A stretch of DNA of 6,651 nt from an uncultured Actinomyces sp. (GTDB lineage: Bacteria > Actinomycetota > Actinomycetes > Actinomycetales > Actinomycetaceae), in NCBI GenBank assembly GCA_902373545.1, contig CABKMZ010000096.1, forward strand, positions 1 through 6,651, given 5' to 3'. Under the pieces are notes generated by a model. That model did no database searches. It was not told the origin of the DNA and was given only the letters and a program-made list of their open reading frames with translations. Every line of letters begins with the position of its first letter. Position 1 is the stretch's first letter. Positions 1 to 5,805 of this stretch are shown here, piece after piece. A program made the translations under genes and the position numbers.

Positions 1-2
1 TC

Positions 3-536
3 GCGGGCGTGCCGTGGCTGGGCCTGAACTCCCAGCGCGAAGAGATCGTCACCGGCACCACCGGCGGCGTCCAGTTCACCCTCGATGCCGTCGAAGGCCC
101 CGGCCGCGTCGCGGTCTTCAACGCCGGGTCCCTGGGCTCCGGCGTCGGCGAGCACGTCTTCGACGGCCCCGGCTCCAGCTACACGCTCGGCAGCAACACC
201 CACGCCCACCAGAACTGGGTGTTCACCGCGCCCGGCACCTACACACTCACCATCTCCATGCGCGTTACCCCCGCGGGCGCTGCCCTGACCGGCTCCGGCT
301 TCGGCAGCGGCGGCGAGCTCACCGCGACCGGCGCGACCGGCCCCAGCGGTCGCCCCATGATCTCCCAGGTCGTCGGGCGCACCGCCTCCGGCAAGGACTG
401 CGACCTCTCGCTGGCCACCACCGGCGCCGACACCATCCCACTGGCCGTCGTCTCACTCACGTGGGCGCTGACCGGCGCGGCCTGCGTGTGGGTGGGCGCG
501 ATCGGCCGCCGCCGAGCGGAGCGTGCGGATTCGTGA
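3..536 (+). CDS. C-terminal part of sortase-anchored surface protein with choice-of-anchor M (TIGR03769-type) domain
   Basis: The gene enters from upstream, so only the last 177 codons are seen. The visible part opens with the second half of a choice-of-anchor M domain: PWLGLN near residues 4-9, a GPGR turn, then the hallmark H-A-H-Q-N-W-V-F-T-A-P-G-T-Y (first His at 201, second at 207). A Gly/Ser/Thr-rich stretch follows, then LATTG (411-425), a hydrophobic helix and an RRR tail, which is a cell-wall sorting signal. Known of the family: such proteins sit beside a dedicated metal-type ABC transporter in Actinobacteria and are held on the wall by sortase. Inferred: it is the outermost ligand-binding component of the transporter encoded just downstream. 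The HxH pair could bind metal, but this is unproven. The stop TGA (534-536) overlaps a possible GTG start of the next gene. The full length and number of domains are unknown because the 5' end is missing. Confidence 0.88.
   Translation, partial: AGVPWLGLNSQREEIVTGTTGGVQFTLDAVEGPGRVAVFNAGSLGSGVGEHVFDGPGSSYTLGSNTHAHQNWVFTAPGTYTLTISMRVTPAGAALTGSGFGSGGELTATGATGPSGRPMISQVVGRTASGKDCDLSLATTGADTIPLAVVSLTWALTGAACVWVGAIGRRRAERADS
411..533 (+). other. Cell-wall sorting signal (LATTG, hydrophobic helix, Arg-rich tail)
   Basis: The encoded C-terminus has the three parts of a sorting signal: the pentapeptide LATTG at 411-425, a hydrophobic stretch from about 438 to 503, and a tail starting with RRR. LAxTG is the form preferred by class E sortases of high-GC actinomycetes, in place of the classic LPxTG. 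This suggests transpeptidation between Thr and Gly and covalent attachment to the wall. No sortase gene is in the window. Confidence 0.7.
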
Positions 537-546
537 GCACTCATTC
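534..546 (+). repeat. Junction repeat TGAgCACTCATTC, copy 1
   Basis: This 13-base word begins exactly at the stop codon of the upstream surface-protein gene. It matches the word at 2256-2268 at 12 of 13 positions, and that copy also begins at a stop codon (of the metal-binding protein gene). If the overlapping start codons are used, both copies encode M-(S/N)-T-H-S. Its function is unknown. It may be a shared leader, the end of a repeat element, or the remnant of a duplicated junction. Confidence 0.5.
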
Positions 547-567
547 ACGAGGCCCCCTCTCCTTCAT

Positions 568-598
568 CCCCCGCCGCCCCTCTCGTGGGTGGCGGGGG
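568..598 (+). promoter_or_regulatory. GC-rich stem-loop between the surface-protein gene and the metal-binding protein gene
   Basis: CCCCCGCC (568-575) pairs perfectly with GGCGGGGG (591-598). The stem continues inward through one G-T wobble and CCC/GGG, giving about 12 pairs around a 7-base loop (580-586). No T-run follows, so it is not a standard intrinsic terminator. It may be an attenuator, a processing or mRNA-stability element, or simply structure in a coding leader if translation starts at 533. Confidence 0.5.
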
Positions 599-634
599 AG
601 TGGGTGTGGGAGCACTGACGCATCGTTTGCGATT

Positions 635-2257
635 ATGAGGGGCGTGGCCGTCGCCGGCTGCCTCGCCCTATCTGTCGGCGTCGCCGGGTGCGCGCCCGCG
701 TCCGACCCCGCGAGCGATGGTGAACTGCGCGTCGTCGCCACGACCGGCATCCTCGCCGACCTCGTGCGCAACGTCGCCGGAGACCGCGTCCACGTCACGC
801 AGATGGTGCCCGACGGGGCGGACCCGCACTCGTGGGAGCCCTCCTTGCGCACCGTGCGCGACGTGGCCTACGCGGACGTCGCCTTCTCCAACTACCTCAT
901 GCTCGAGGAGCACGCCCTCATCCGCGCCCTCGACTCCAACCTGCCCGCCGGCTCGCGCTCCGTCTCCGTCGCCGAGGAGGCCGCCAAGAACGGCGCGACC
1001 ATCCTCCCCCTCGTCGAAGACCGCGCGCTTGACACCCCGTGGCTCGGCATGCGCGTGTGGGGCGACGGCGCCGACATGGGGGCCACCCGCGCCTCGCAGA
1101 TCGACCTGACGGCCACCGGCGTCGACGGACCAGGGCAGGCCGCCGCCTACCTCACCACGTCCTTCGGGCAGCCCGAAATCGCCTTCGCGACCTCGGACGG
1201 CTTCAACGCCGCAGGCGGATACGACACCGACACCGCGCAACTGCCCGCCGACGCCCACCAGCACATGAGCTGGGCGTTCACCGCCCCCGGCGTCTACCGC
1301 GTCCACTTCCGCGCCAACCTGCGCACCACCCCCGGCGCCACGCCCGTCAGCGTCGGGGAAGGCACCGCCGTCTTCGCCGTCGGCACTCCGCCCGAGGACG
1401 TTGCTGCCGCCGAAGGCCGCCGCGTCCTGTCCGCCGGCCACGCCGACATCACCGTCAACCTCACCACCAAGCGCGTCGAACTCGCCTCCGACGCCGGAGC
1501 ACTCAGCGGGGACGAGGCCTCGGCCCCCTGCGTGGGCGCCGGAACCACGGGCGCGGCCGTCGCCTCGACCATGGAATGCACCGACCTCGACCAGGTCGTC
1601 ATCGAAGTGCCCACCCGCGCGCTCACGACGATCCCCGGCGAGGCCTCGTTCCGCTTCATCGGCGAGCCCGGCGCGAACGTGTACATGCTCCCGCAGGCCG
1701 TCCTCGGCAAGCACGTCCACGGCGACATCGACCCCCACCTGTGGCACGACGTCCACAACGCCCAAGCGTACGTGCGCGTCATCCGCGACTCGCTGATCTC
1801 CGTCGACCCCGACGGCGAGGCCACCTACCGGGCCAACGCGGCCGCCTACCTGACGCGCCTCGACGAGCTCGACGCCACCGTGGCCTCGACCATCGCGTCC
1901 ATCCCCGAGGAGCGCCGCAAACTCGTCACCACCAACGACGCGTACGCGTACCTGGCGAACGCCTACGGGCTCACCGTCGCCGGCTTCGTCGCGCCCAACC
2001 CCAGCGTCGAACCCTCCATCGCCGACCGGATCAAACTCCAGGCCACCCTGTCCGACTCCTCGATTCCCGCGGTGTTTCTCGAGCCCAACCTGGCGCGCAC
2101 CCGCTCCACCCTGCGCACCGCCGCCACCGACGCGGGCGTGGACATCTGCCCCCTGTACGGCGACACCCTCGACGACCAAGCACCCACCTACATCGACATG
2201 ATGGAACACAACGCCCGCTCACTGGCACGCTGCCTGGGCGGCAAGGAGATGCCATGA
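635..2257 (+). CDS. Metal-binding lipoprotein of anchored repeat-type ABC transporter (ZnuA/TroA family) with inserted surface-repeat domain
   Basis: A solute-binding protein of the SBP_bac_9 (ZnuA/TroA/PsaA) fold, 540 residues from ATG 635, against about 300 for typical family members. Residues 1-19 form a lipoprotein signal with lipobox VAGC (Cys19), so it is tethered to the outer face of the membrane. The N-lobe runs to about residue 130 and carries the ligand motif GADPH (His65). Residues about 133-357 are an insertion related to the choice-of-anchor M domain: PWLG at 135-138, HQH at 208-210, GHAD at 268-271. The metal-protein fold then resumes with HVHGDIDPH (His360, 362, 368). The usual third ligand, His in the ZnuA-type HDAY motif, is Asn434 here. 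Asp510 in the YGDTLDD segment is the likely acidic fourth position. No good Shine-Dalgarno precedes ATG 635. A GTG at 533, overlapping the previous stop, would add 34 residues ahead of the signal peptide. Zn or Mn is likely but not established. Confidence 0.9.
   Translation: MRGVAVAGCLALSVGVAGCAPASDPASDGELRVVATTGILADLVRNVAGDRVHVTQMVPDGADPHSWEPSLRTVRDVAYADVAFSNYLMLEEHALIRALDSNLPAGSRSVSVAEEAAKNGATILPLVEDRALDTPWLGMRVWGDGADMGATRASQIDLTATGVDGPGQAAAYLTTSFGQPEIAFATSDGFNAAGGYDTDTAQLPADAHQHMSWAFTAPGVYRVHFRANLRTTPGATPVSVGEGTAVFAVGTPPEDVAAAEGRRVLSAGHADITVNLTTKRVELASDAGALSGDEASAPCVGAGTTGAAVASTMECTDLDQVVIEVPTRALTTIPGEASFRFIGEPGANVYMLPQAVLGKHVHGDIDPHLWHDVHNAQAYVRVIRDSLISVDPDGEATYRANAAAYLTRLDELDATVASTIASIPEERRKLVTTNDAYAYLANAYGLTVAGFVAPNPSVEPSIADRIKLQATLSDSSIPAVFLEPNLARTRSTLRTAATDAGVDICPLYGDTLDDQAPTYIDMMEHNARSLARCLGGKEMP
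2243..2248 (+). promoter_or_regulatory. Strong ribosome binding site AAGGAG
   Basis: AAGGAG ends five bases before ATG 2254, inside the last codons of the metal-binding protein gene. It is the best Shine-Dalgarno near either candidate start of the next gene and is the main reason to prefer 2254 over the signal-peptide-proximal ATG 2431, which has only weak purine-rich sequence upstream. Confidence 0.7.
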
Positions 2258-3582
2258 ACACTCATTCCTGCTCCACTTCCGGCCGGCGCGGGTCCTGCCC
2301 GCCCGCTTTCTTGCCGTCCCGTGGGCGGCGGCCCGCCCGCGAGATCGCCACACGCGAGCTTCGCTCGGAGTGGTCGATCTCGAAGCCCGGCCAGGCCTTG
2401 CCGCCGCCCCCGGGACAGAGCGGGCGAGTAATGCGCATGGTTCGTTGGCCTCTTGTCGCACTGCTGTGCGCCTTCGCCGTCATCGTGGGCGCCCCCTCTT
2501 CTTTTGCTGACCCGAGTCCCGACCCCGACCTCGCGCAAAGCGTCGCCGCGCACGAGGAGTGGAGAGGCGAGGCCAGCGAGATCAGCGCCGGACACGTCGA
2601 CCTCGGACCCCGACTGATCGACGGGCAGTGGCGGGCCGGCCTGCGCCACGACGCCGAGAGCGGTGCCGTGTGGCGCGACCCCAACCAGACCGTCCTGCGG
2701 GTCAACGACGCGGCCATCATGACCGCGCCCGACTCCGCCGACTACCCGTTCCTGGCCGACGTCGCGGGCAAGCCCGTCCACGTCATCCCCCAGACGCAGA
2801 ACCCGCGTGTCGTGTGGCTTGGCTGGAACACGCAGGACCCCGCCGTCACGGCCACCATCGACCGCGGCCTCACCATGCGCGTCGGCCCCGTGAGCGGGCC
2901 CGGCCGCGCGTGGCTTTTCCTCCAGTCTGGCACCTTCGGCAAGCCCCTCCTGCTCGCCGACTCAGGTGCTGCCCCCGGTGACGTGTGGATCGACTCGGGC
3001 ACACACGTGCACGCCAACTGGGCGTTCTCCGCCCCCGGCACCTACACGGCGACCGTGACCTTCCTGGGCACGACCACCGCCGGCGAGGCCGTGGCCGCCT
3101 CCACGACCCTGCGCTTCGCCGTCGGTGACGCCGCCTCCGCGTCCGAGGCCCTGGCCATGGCTGCGCCCGCCACCTCCTCCGCTGCGGCCACGTCGGGTTC
3201 CTCCGCGCAGGGGGCCGGATCCTCCGGCAGTGCGCCCTCCGGCGGCGCATCCCAGGGGACCGGCTCCGAGGTGTCGAACCCGGGTGCCTCCGCTTCCTCC
3301 TCCGAGGGCGGCCTGCCCGACTGGGCGTTCATCGTCATCATCGCGGTCGCGATTCTTTCCGTCCTCATCATCGGCGCCCTCGTAGTCGCGCGCTCGCGCC
3401 GCAGCCGCGCCGAACAGGCCGCTGCCATTGCCGAGGCCGACTCCATCCTCGCGCCCCTACCCACCGCCCCGGGTGAGGAACGCGGGGAGGCGGCCCCGGC
3501 CTCGTCCGACTCTGCGCCCACCCAGGGTGAGGGCTCGGGCGAGCGCGGCCCTGGCCTCGTCGATCGGGGAGGGGAGCAGTGA
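2254..3582 (+). CDS. Membrane-anchored surface protein with choice-of-anchor M (TIGR03769-type) domain
   Basis: From ATG 2254 it has 442 residues; from ATG 2431 it has 383. Counting from 2431, residues 1-26 are a clear signal peptide with cleavage likely after SFA. A complete choice-of-anchor M domain follows: GHVD near 54-57, WLGWNT from 129, a GPGR turn, then HVHANWAFSAPGTY with the HxH at 192 and 194. Residues about 235-292 are a Ser/Gly/Ala-rich linker. One membrane helix starts near Trp298 and is followed by RSRRSR and an acidic, Pro/Ser-rich tail of about 60 residues, probably cytoplasmic. There is no LPxTG or LAxTG, so it is anchored by the helix rather than by sortase. It likely passes ligand between the wall protein and the lipoprotein (inference). 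Start choice: ATG 2254 overlaps the previous stop and has AAGGAG upstream, but puts a 59-residue Arg/Pro-rich extension before the signal peptide. ATG 2431 gives a textbook signal peptide without a good ribosome site. The stop overlaps GTG 3579 of the ATPase gene. Confidence 0.87.
   Translation: MNTHSCSTSGRRGSCPPAFLPSRGRRPAREIATRELRSEWSISKPGQALPPPPGQSGRVMRMVRWPLVALLCAFAVIVGAPSSFADPSPDPDLAQSVAAHEEWRGEASEISAGHVDLGPRLIDGQWRAGLRHDAESGAVWRDPNQTVLRVNDAAIMTAPDSADYPFLADVAGKPVHVIPQTQNPRVVWLGWNTQDPAVTATIDRGLTMRVGPVSGPGRAWLFLQSGTFGKPLLLADSGAAPGDVWIDSGTHVHANWAFSAPGTYTATVTFLGTTTAGEAVAASTTLRFAVGDAASASEALAMAAPATSSAAATSGSSAQGAGSSGSAPSGGASQGTGSEVSNPGASASSSEGGLPDWAFIVIIAVAILSVLIIGALVVARSRRSRAEQAAAIAEADSILAPLPTAPGEERGEAAPASSDSAPTQGEGSGERGPGLVDRGGEQ
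2256..2268 (+). repeat. Junction repeat TGAaCACTCATTC, copy 2
   Basis: This is the second copy of the 13-base word also found at 534-546, one mismatch apart. It overlaps the stop codon of the metal-binding protein gene and the ATGA start of the next surface-protein gene. The sequences beyond the word do not align between the two junctions. Confidence 0.5.
2288..2382 (+). promoter_or_regulatory. Cluster of three stem-loops between the two candidate starts of the surface-protein gene
   Basis: Three inverted repeats follow one another. GCGGG/CCCGC is at 2288-2302. GGGCGG/CCGCCC with a 4-base loop is at 2323-2338. The third is a long hairpin at 2340-2382: CGAGATCG pairs with CGATCTCG, then CCAC with GTGG past a one-base bulge, then an internal loop, then CGAGC with GCTCG around a TTC loop, 17 pairs in all. 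The frame from ATG 2254 stays open through it. It could be a REP-like intergenic repeat, an mRNA-stability or processing element, or a translation attenuator in front of ATG 2431. Confidence 0.55.
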
Positions 3583-4298
3583 GCCAGCTGCGCGTCACCG
3601 GACTGGGCGCGTCCCTGGGTGGGCGCAGCGTCCTCGAGGGCGTCGACCTGGAGGCCCGGGCCGGGGAGCTCGTCGGCCTCATCGGACCCAACGGCGCCGG
3701 GAAGACCACGCTGATCCGCTCGATCCTGGGGCTCATCCCCTCCAGCGGCAGCGTCGAGACCGACGGCGCGATCGGGTACGTGCCGCAGCGGCACGAGTTC
3801 GCGTGGGACTTCCCGATCAGCGTGCGCGACGCCGTCCTCCAGGCCGTCACTGTGCGGCGCGGGCTGCTCGGGCGCGCGCGGACCCCGCACTTCCGCGCAG
3901 TCGAGGAGGCCCTCTCGCTTGTCGGCATGCGCGACCTCGCCAAGCGTCCCATCGGCGAGCTGTCCGGCGGGCAGCGCCAGCGCGTCCTCGTCGCCCGGGC
4001 CCTCGCGATCCGGCCCGCCGTGCTGCTCCTCGACGAGCCCTTCACCGGCCTCGACATGCCCACGCAGGAGATGCTCATGGACCTGTTCCGCGCGCTCGCG
4101 GACGGCGGGCGGGCCCTCCTCATGACGACGCACGACCTCATCGGCGCGCGGGCCGGCTGCGACCGGCTCTACCTGCTGCGCCGAACGATCGTCGCCTCCG
4201 GGCGGCCTGAGGAGCTGGCCGACGCCGACCCGTGGATCCGCGCCTTCGACGTGCGACCCGACAACCCGATCCTCGACGCCCTAGGAGTGCGCGCATGA
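3579..4298 (+). CDS. ABC transporter ATP-binding protein of anchored repeat-type metal transporter
   Basis: A 239-residue cytoplasmic ATPase that powers import through the permease encoded next. All nucleotide-binding motifs are intact: Walker A GPNGAGKTT (36-44), Q-loop Gln70 in YVPQRHEF, signature LSGGQ (128-132), Walker B LLLDEP with Asp152 and Glu153, D-loop GLD, and switch His185 in TTHD. Length and motif spacing match ZnuC/MntA-type metal-importer ATPases, and the context makes it the partner of the ZnuA-like lipoprotein. The GTG start at 3579 overlaps the preceding TGA and sits just behind a purine-rich GGGGAGGGGAG ribosome site. Its stop overlaps the ATG of the permease gene, so the subunits are probably made in coupled fashion. 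Confidence 0.95.
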   Translation: MSQLRVTGLGASLGGRSVLEGVDLEARAGELVGLIGPNGAGKTTLIRSILGLIPSSGSVETDGAIGYVPQRHEFAWDFPISVRDAVLQAVTVRRGLLGRARTPHFRAVEEALSLVGMRDLAKRPIGELSGGQRQRVLVARALAIRPAVLLLDEPFTGLDMPTQEMLMDLFRALADGGRALLMTTHDLIGARAGCDRLYLLRRTIVASGRPEELADADPWIRAFDVRPDNPILDALGVRA

Positions 4299-5209
4299 GC
4301 ACCGTGATCCACGCGGGCGGCCACGGCCTCGTCGCCGCGGCGGACTTCCTGAGCCCCTACGACTTCTTCCGCGACCTGACGAATCCCGCGCTGGCGTTCC
4401 TGCCGCGCGCGCTGCTGATCGCGGTCGTCGCCGCGCTCGTGTGTGGCAGCGTCGGCGTGCACGTCGTCCTGCGCGGCATGGCGTTCATCGGCGACGCGGT
4501 CGCGCACTCCGTGTTCCCCGGCCTGGCGATTGCCTTCGTGTGCGGCGGGTCCCTGGTGCTGGGCGGTGCGCTCGCGGGCGTCGTGACCGCCGTGCTGGTC
4601 GCCTTGTTGGCGCAGAATCGGCGGCTCAAGGAGGACTCCGTCATCGGCGTGCTCTTCGTCGGCGCGTTTGCGCTCGGCGTTGCGATCATCGCGCGGGCAC
4701 CCGGGTACGCGGGGAGCCTGCAGGACTTCCTGTTCGGGTCGATCACTGGTATCCCGGCGTCGGATGTGCCCGTGGTGCTGGGCGGCGCTTTGTTCGTGTT
4801 GCTCATGCTGTTCCTGGCGCACCGACCCATCGTGGCCGTGACCCTGGACCGCGAGAGCGCGCGGGCGGCGGGCGTGCACGTGCTGCTCGCGGACCTTTCC
4901 CTGTATGTCGCCGTGGCTCTGGCCGTCGTGATTTCCGTGCAGACGATTGGCAACGTTCTGGTGCTGGCGCTGCTCGTCACCCCCGCGGCGACCGCGCGGC
5001 TCCTGTGCGACCGCCTATGGACGATGATGATCCTGTCGCCGGCCCTGGGGGCCTCGGGCGGCCTGGTAGGCCTGTACCTGTCGTGGTCGCTGGACGTGCC
5101 CACGGGTGCCACGATCGTTCTGGTGCTCACCGCATGCTTCGTGCTCGCCTGGGTCTTCGCGCCGAGGCATGGGGTCCTCGCGCGGAGACTGCGGGAGAGG
5201 CGGGGGTGA
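4295..5209 (+). CDS. ABC-3 family permease of anchored repeat-type metal transporter
   Basis: A 304-residue integral membrane protein, the channel of the importer, of the ZnuB/MntB (ABC-3) family. After a mostly hydrophilic start of about 35 residues it has a series of hydrophobic segments, roughly eight or nine. Family motifs are visible: RGMAFIGDAVAHSVFPG (60-76), LDRESARAAGV (184-194, the cytoplasmic loop typical of this family) and NVLVLALLVTPAATARLL (220-237). The C-terminus ends in a basic RRLRERRG tail. ATG 4295 overlaps the ATPase stop (ATGA) and has AGGAG seven bases upstream, which fixes the start. It is the last gene of the operon, with a strong terminator about 45 bases beyond its stop. 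Metal specificity is not readable from the sequence. Confidence 0.95.
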   Translation: MSTVIHAGGHGLVAAADFLSPYDFFRDLTNPALAFLPRALLIAVVAALVCGSVGVHVVLRGMAFIGDAVAHSVFPGLAIAFVCGGSLVLGGALAGVVTAVLVALLAQNRRLKEDSVIGVLFVGAFALGVAIIARAPGYAGSLQDFLFGSITGIPASDVPVVLGGALFVLLMLFLAHRPIVAVTLDRESARAAGVHVLLADLSLYVAVALAVVISVQTIGNVLVLALLVTPAATARLLCDRLWTMMILSPALGASGGLVGLYLSWSLDVPTGATIVLVLTACFVLAWVFAPRHGVLARRLRERRG

Positions 5210-5252
5210 GGTTGTGCTGTTGGTTGCGCGGCGCAGGTGCGCGTGACTCATT

Positions 5253-5293
5253 GAGCGGGGTGCTGCCGAGGGGCAGCACCCCGCTTGTTGTTC
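5253..5293 (+). terminator. Intrinsic terminator of the transporter operon
   Basis: GCGGGGTGCTGCC (5255-5267) is perfectly complementary to GGCAGCACCCCGC (5272-5284) around a GAGG loop. An A-T pair extends the stem by one. The T-rich tail TTGTTGTTC follows. Position just after the permease stop and the lack of any plus-strand gene downstream support a true transcription terminator. Confidence 0.9.
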
Positions 5294-5372
5294 GCCGTGG
5301 TTGAGTGCGTGGTTGGCGTGTGGTTGCGCGTTTGTGGGCGTGTGTGGGTGCCTGTAGGTGCCAGACACCGAA

Positions 5373-5388
5373 TGTTTCACGTGAAACA
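5373..5388. promoter_or_regulatory. parS: parS centromere site 1 (ParB binding)
   Basis: The 16-bp palindrome TGTTTCACGTGAAACA is an exact match to the bacterial chromosomal parS consensus bound by ParB. Known role: ParB loads here and spreads to form the partition complex moved by ParA/SMC, almost always in the origin-proximal part of the chromosome. No parA or parB is in the window. Confidence 0.93.
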
Positions 5389-5534
5389 ATTCGTGGGTGG
5401 CAGTTGAATTGGGGCGATGTGTGGGCGGGTGCAGAGAGGGCTTGAACCTGGGCTTAGACGGTTGCTCGGGTGGTGTGTGGCATTGCTCGTGCTGCCCGTC
5501 GAGCGAGTGGTGAGACTGTTAGGCGTGGAGCGAT

Positions 5535-5550
5535 TGTTTCACGTGAAACA
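5535..5550. promoter_or_regulatory. parS: parS centromere site 2 (ParB binding)
   Basis: A second exact copy of the 16-bp parS palindrome, 162 bp from site 1 and 60 bp before the 21-bp repeat array begins. Close clustering of perfect sites makes chance occurrence very unlikely and marks this as a partition locus. Confidence 0.93.
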
Positions 5551-5609
5551 CATGTTTATGGTGCTGGCGTCTGTTCCCGTTGTAGCCTCGAGGTCGGGGC
5601 GTCGCTCGA

Positions 5610-5760
5610 TTCTATGAATCATAGATGCCCCTCTATGAGGTTCTATGACGCAAAAATGGGCTTCTATGATCTATGAAGGGGCCTCTATGTCATAGAAACC
5701 CCCTTCTATGACATAGAAATGGGGTTCTATGAGATAGAAAGGTGCTTCTATGAACTGAAG
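5610..5760. repeat. Array of 21-bp tandem repeats with palindromic core TTCTATGnCATAGAA
   Basis: Units start at 5610, 5631, 5641, 5662, 5683, 5704, 5725 and 5746. Every step is 21 bp except one of 10 bp (5631 to 5641). The first eight bases, (T/C)TCTATG(A/T), are nearly invariant. The clearest unit, at 5704-5718, is the perfect palindrome TTCTATGACATAGAA. Other palindromic units are 5611-5625, 5684-5696 and 5725-5739. The unit end is usually a G- or C-rich four-base block. Steps of 21 and 10 bp equal about two and one helical turns, so all cores face the same side of the DNA, as in plasmid iterons or cooperative operator arrays. The array is AT-rich against its surroundings. 21 bp is also seven codons, and the palindrome can be read as F-Y-(D/E)-I-E on the plus strand, but stops interrupt this reading. 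The binding protein is unknown. Confidence 0.85.
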
Positions 5761-5805
5761 TGAGTGGTGGGGATGAATCCATGGTTGACCCGGATTGTGC
5801 TGTGA

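Larger units (their letters stand above)
5294..5609. other. Gene-free G/T-rich stretch containing two parS sites
   Basis: No convincing gene is seen on either strand. The plus strand is clearly rich in G and T, especially 5294-5370, where words such as GTGGTTG and GTGTGTGGG recur, and it is visibly lower in GC than the operon. Short open frames here have no ribosome site, no recognisable motif, and in some cases only translate the parS palindrome. The two parS sites are the only functional elements that can be supported. Confidence 0.6.

Noticed and set aside
610..640. Zur- or DtxR-type operator before the metal-binding protein gene
   Set aside because: A small ATCGtttgCGAT inverted repeat sits before ATG 635, but it does not resemble known actinobacterial Zur or DtxR/IdeR boxes well enough to call.
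668..2209. Long 513-codon open frame on the minus strand
   Set aside because: It lies wholly opposite the metal-binding protein gene. Its Gly/Val/Asp-rich low-complexity product is typical of antisense frames in GC-rich DNA, and the plus-strand frame carries clear family motifs.
5015..5389. Minus-strand frame of 124 codons starting M-F-H-V-K-H
   Set aside because: The start is just the parS palindrome translated. The frame then crosses the terminator and runs antisense to the end of the permease gene, with no recognisable motif.
5610..5760. CRISPR array
   Set aside because: The 21-bp units are contiguous, with no unique spacers of 30-40 bp, and no cas genes are nearby.
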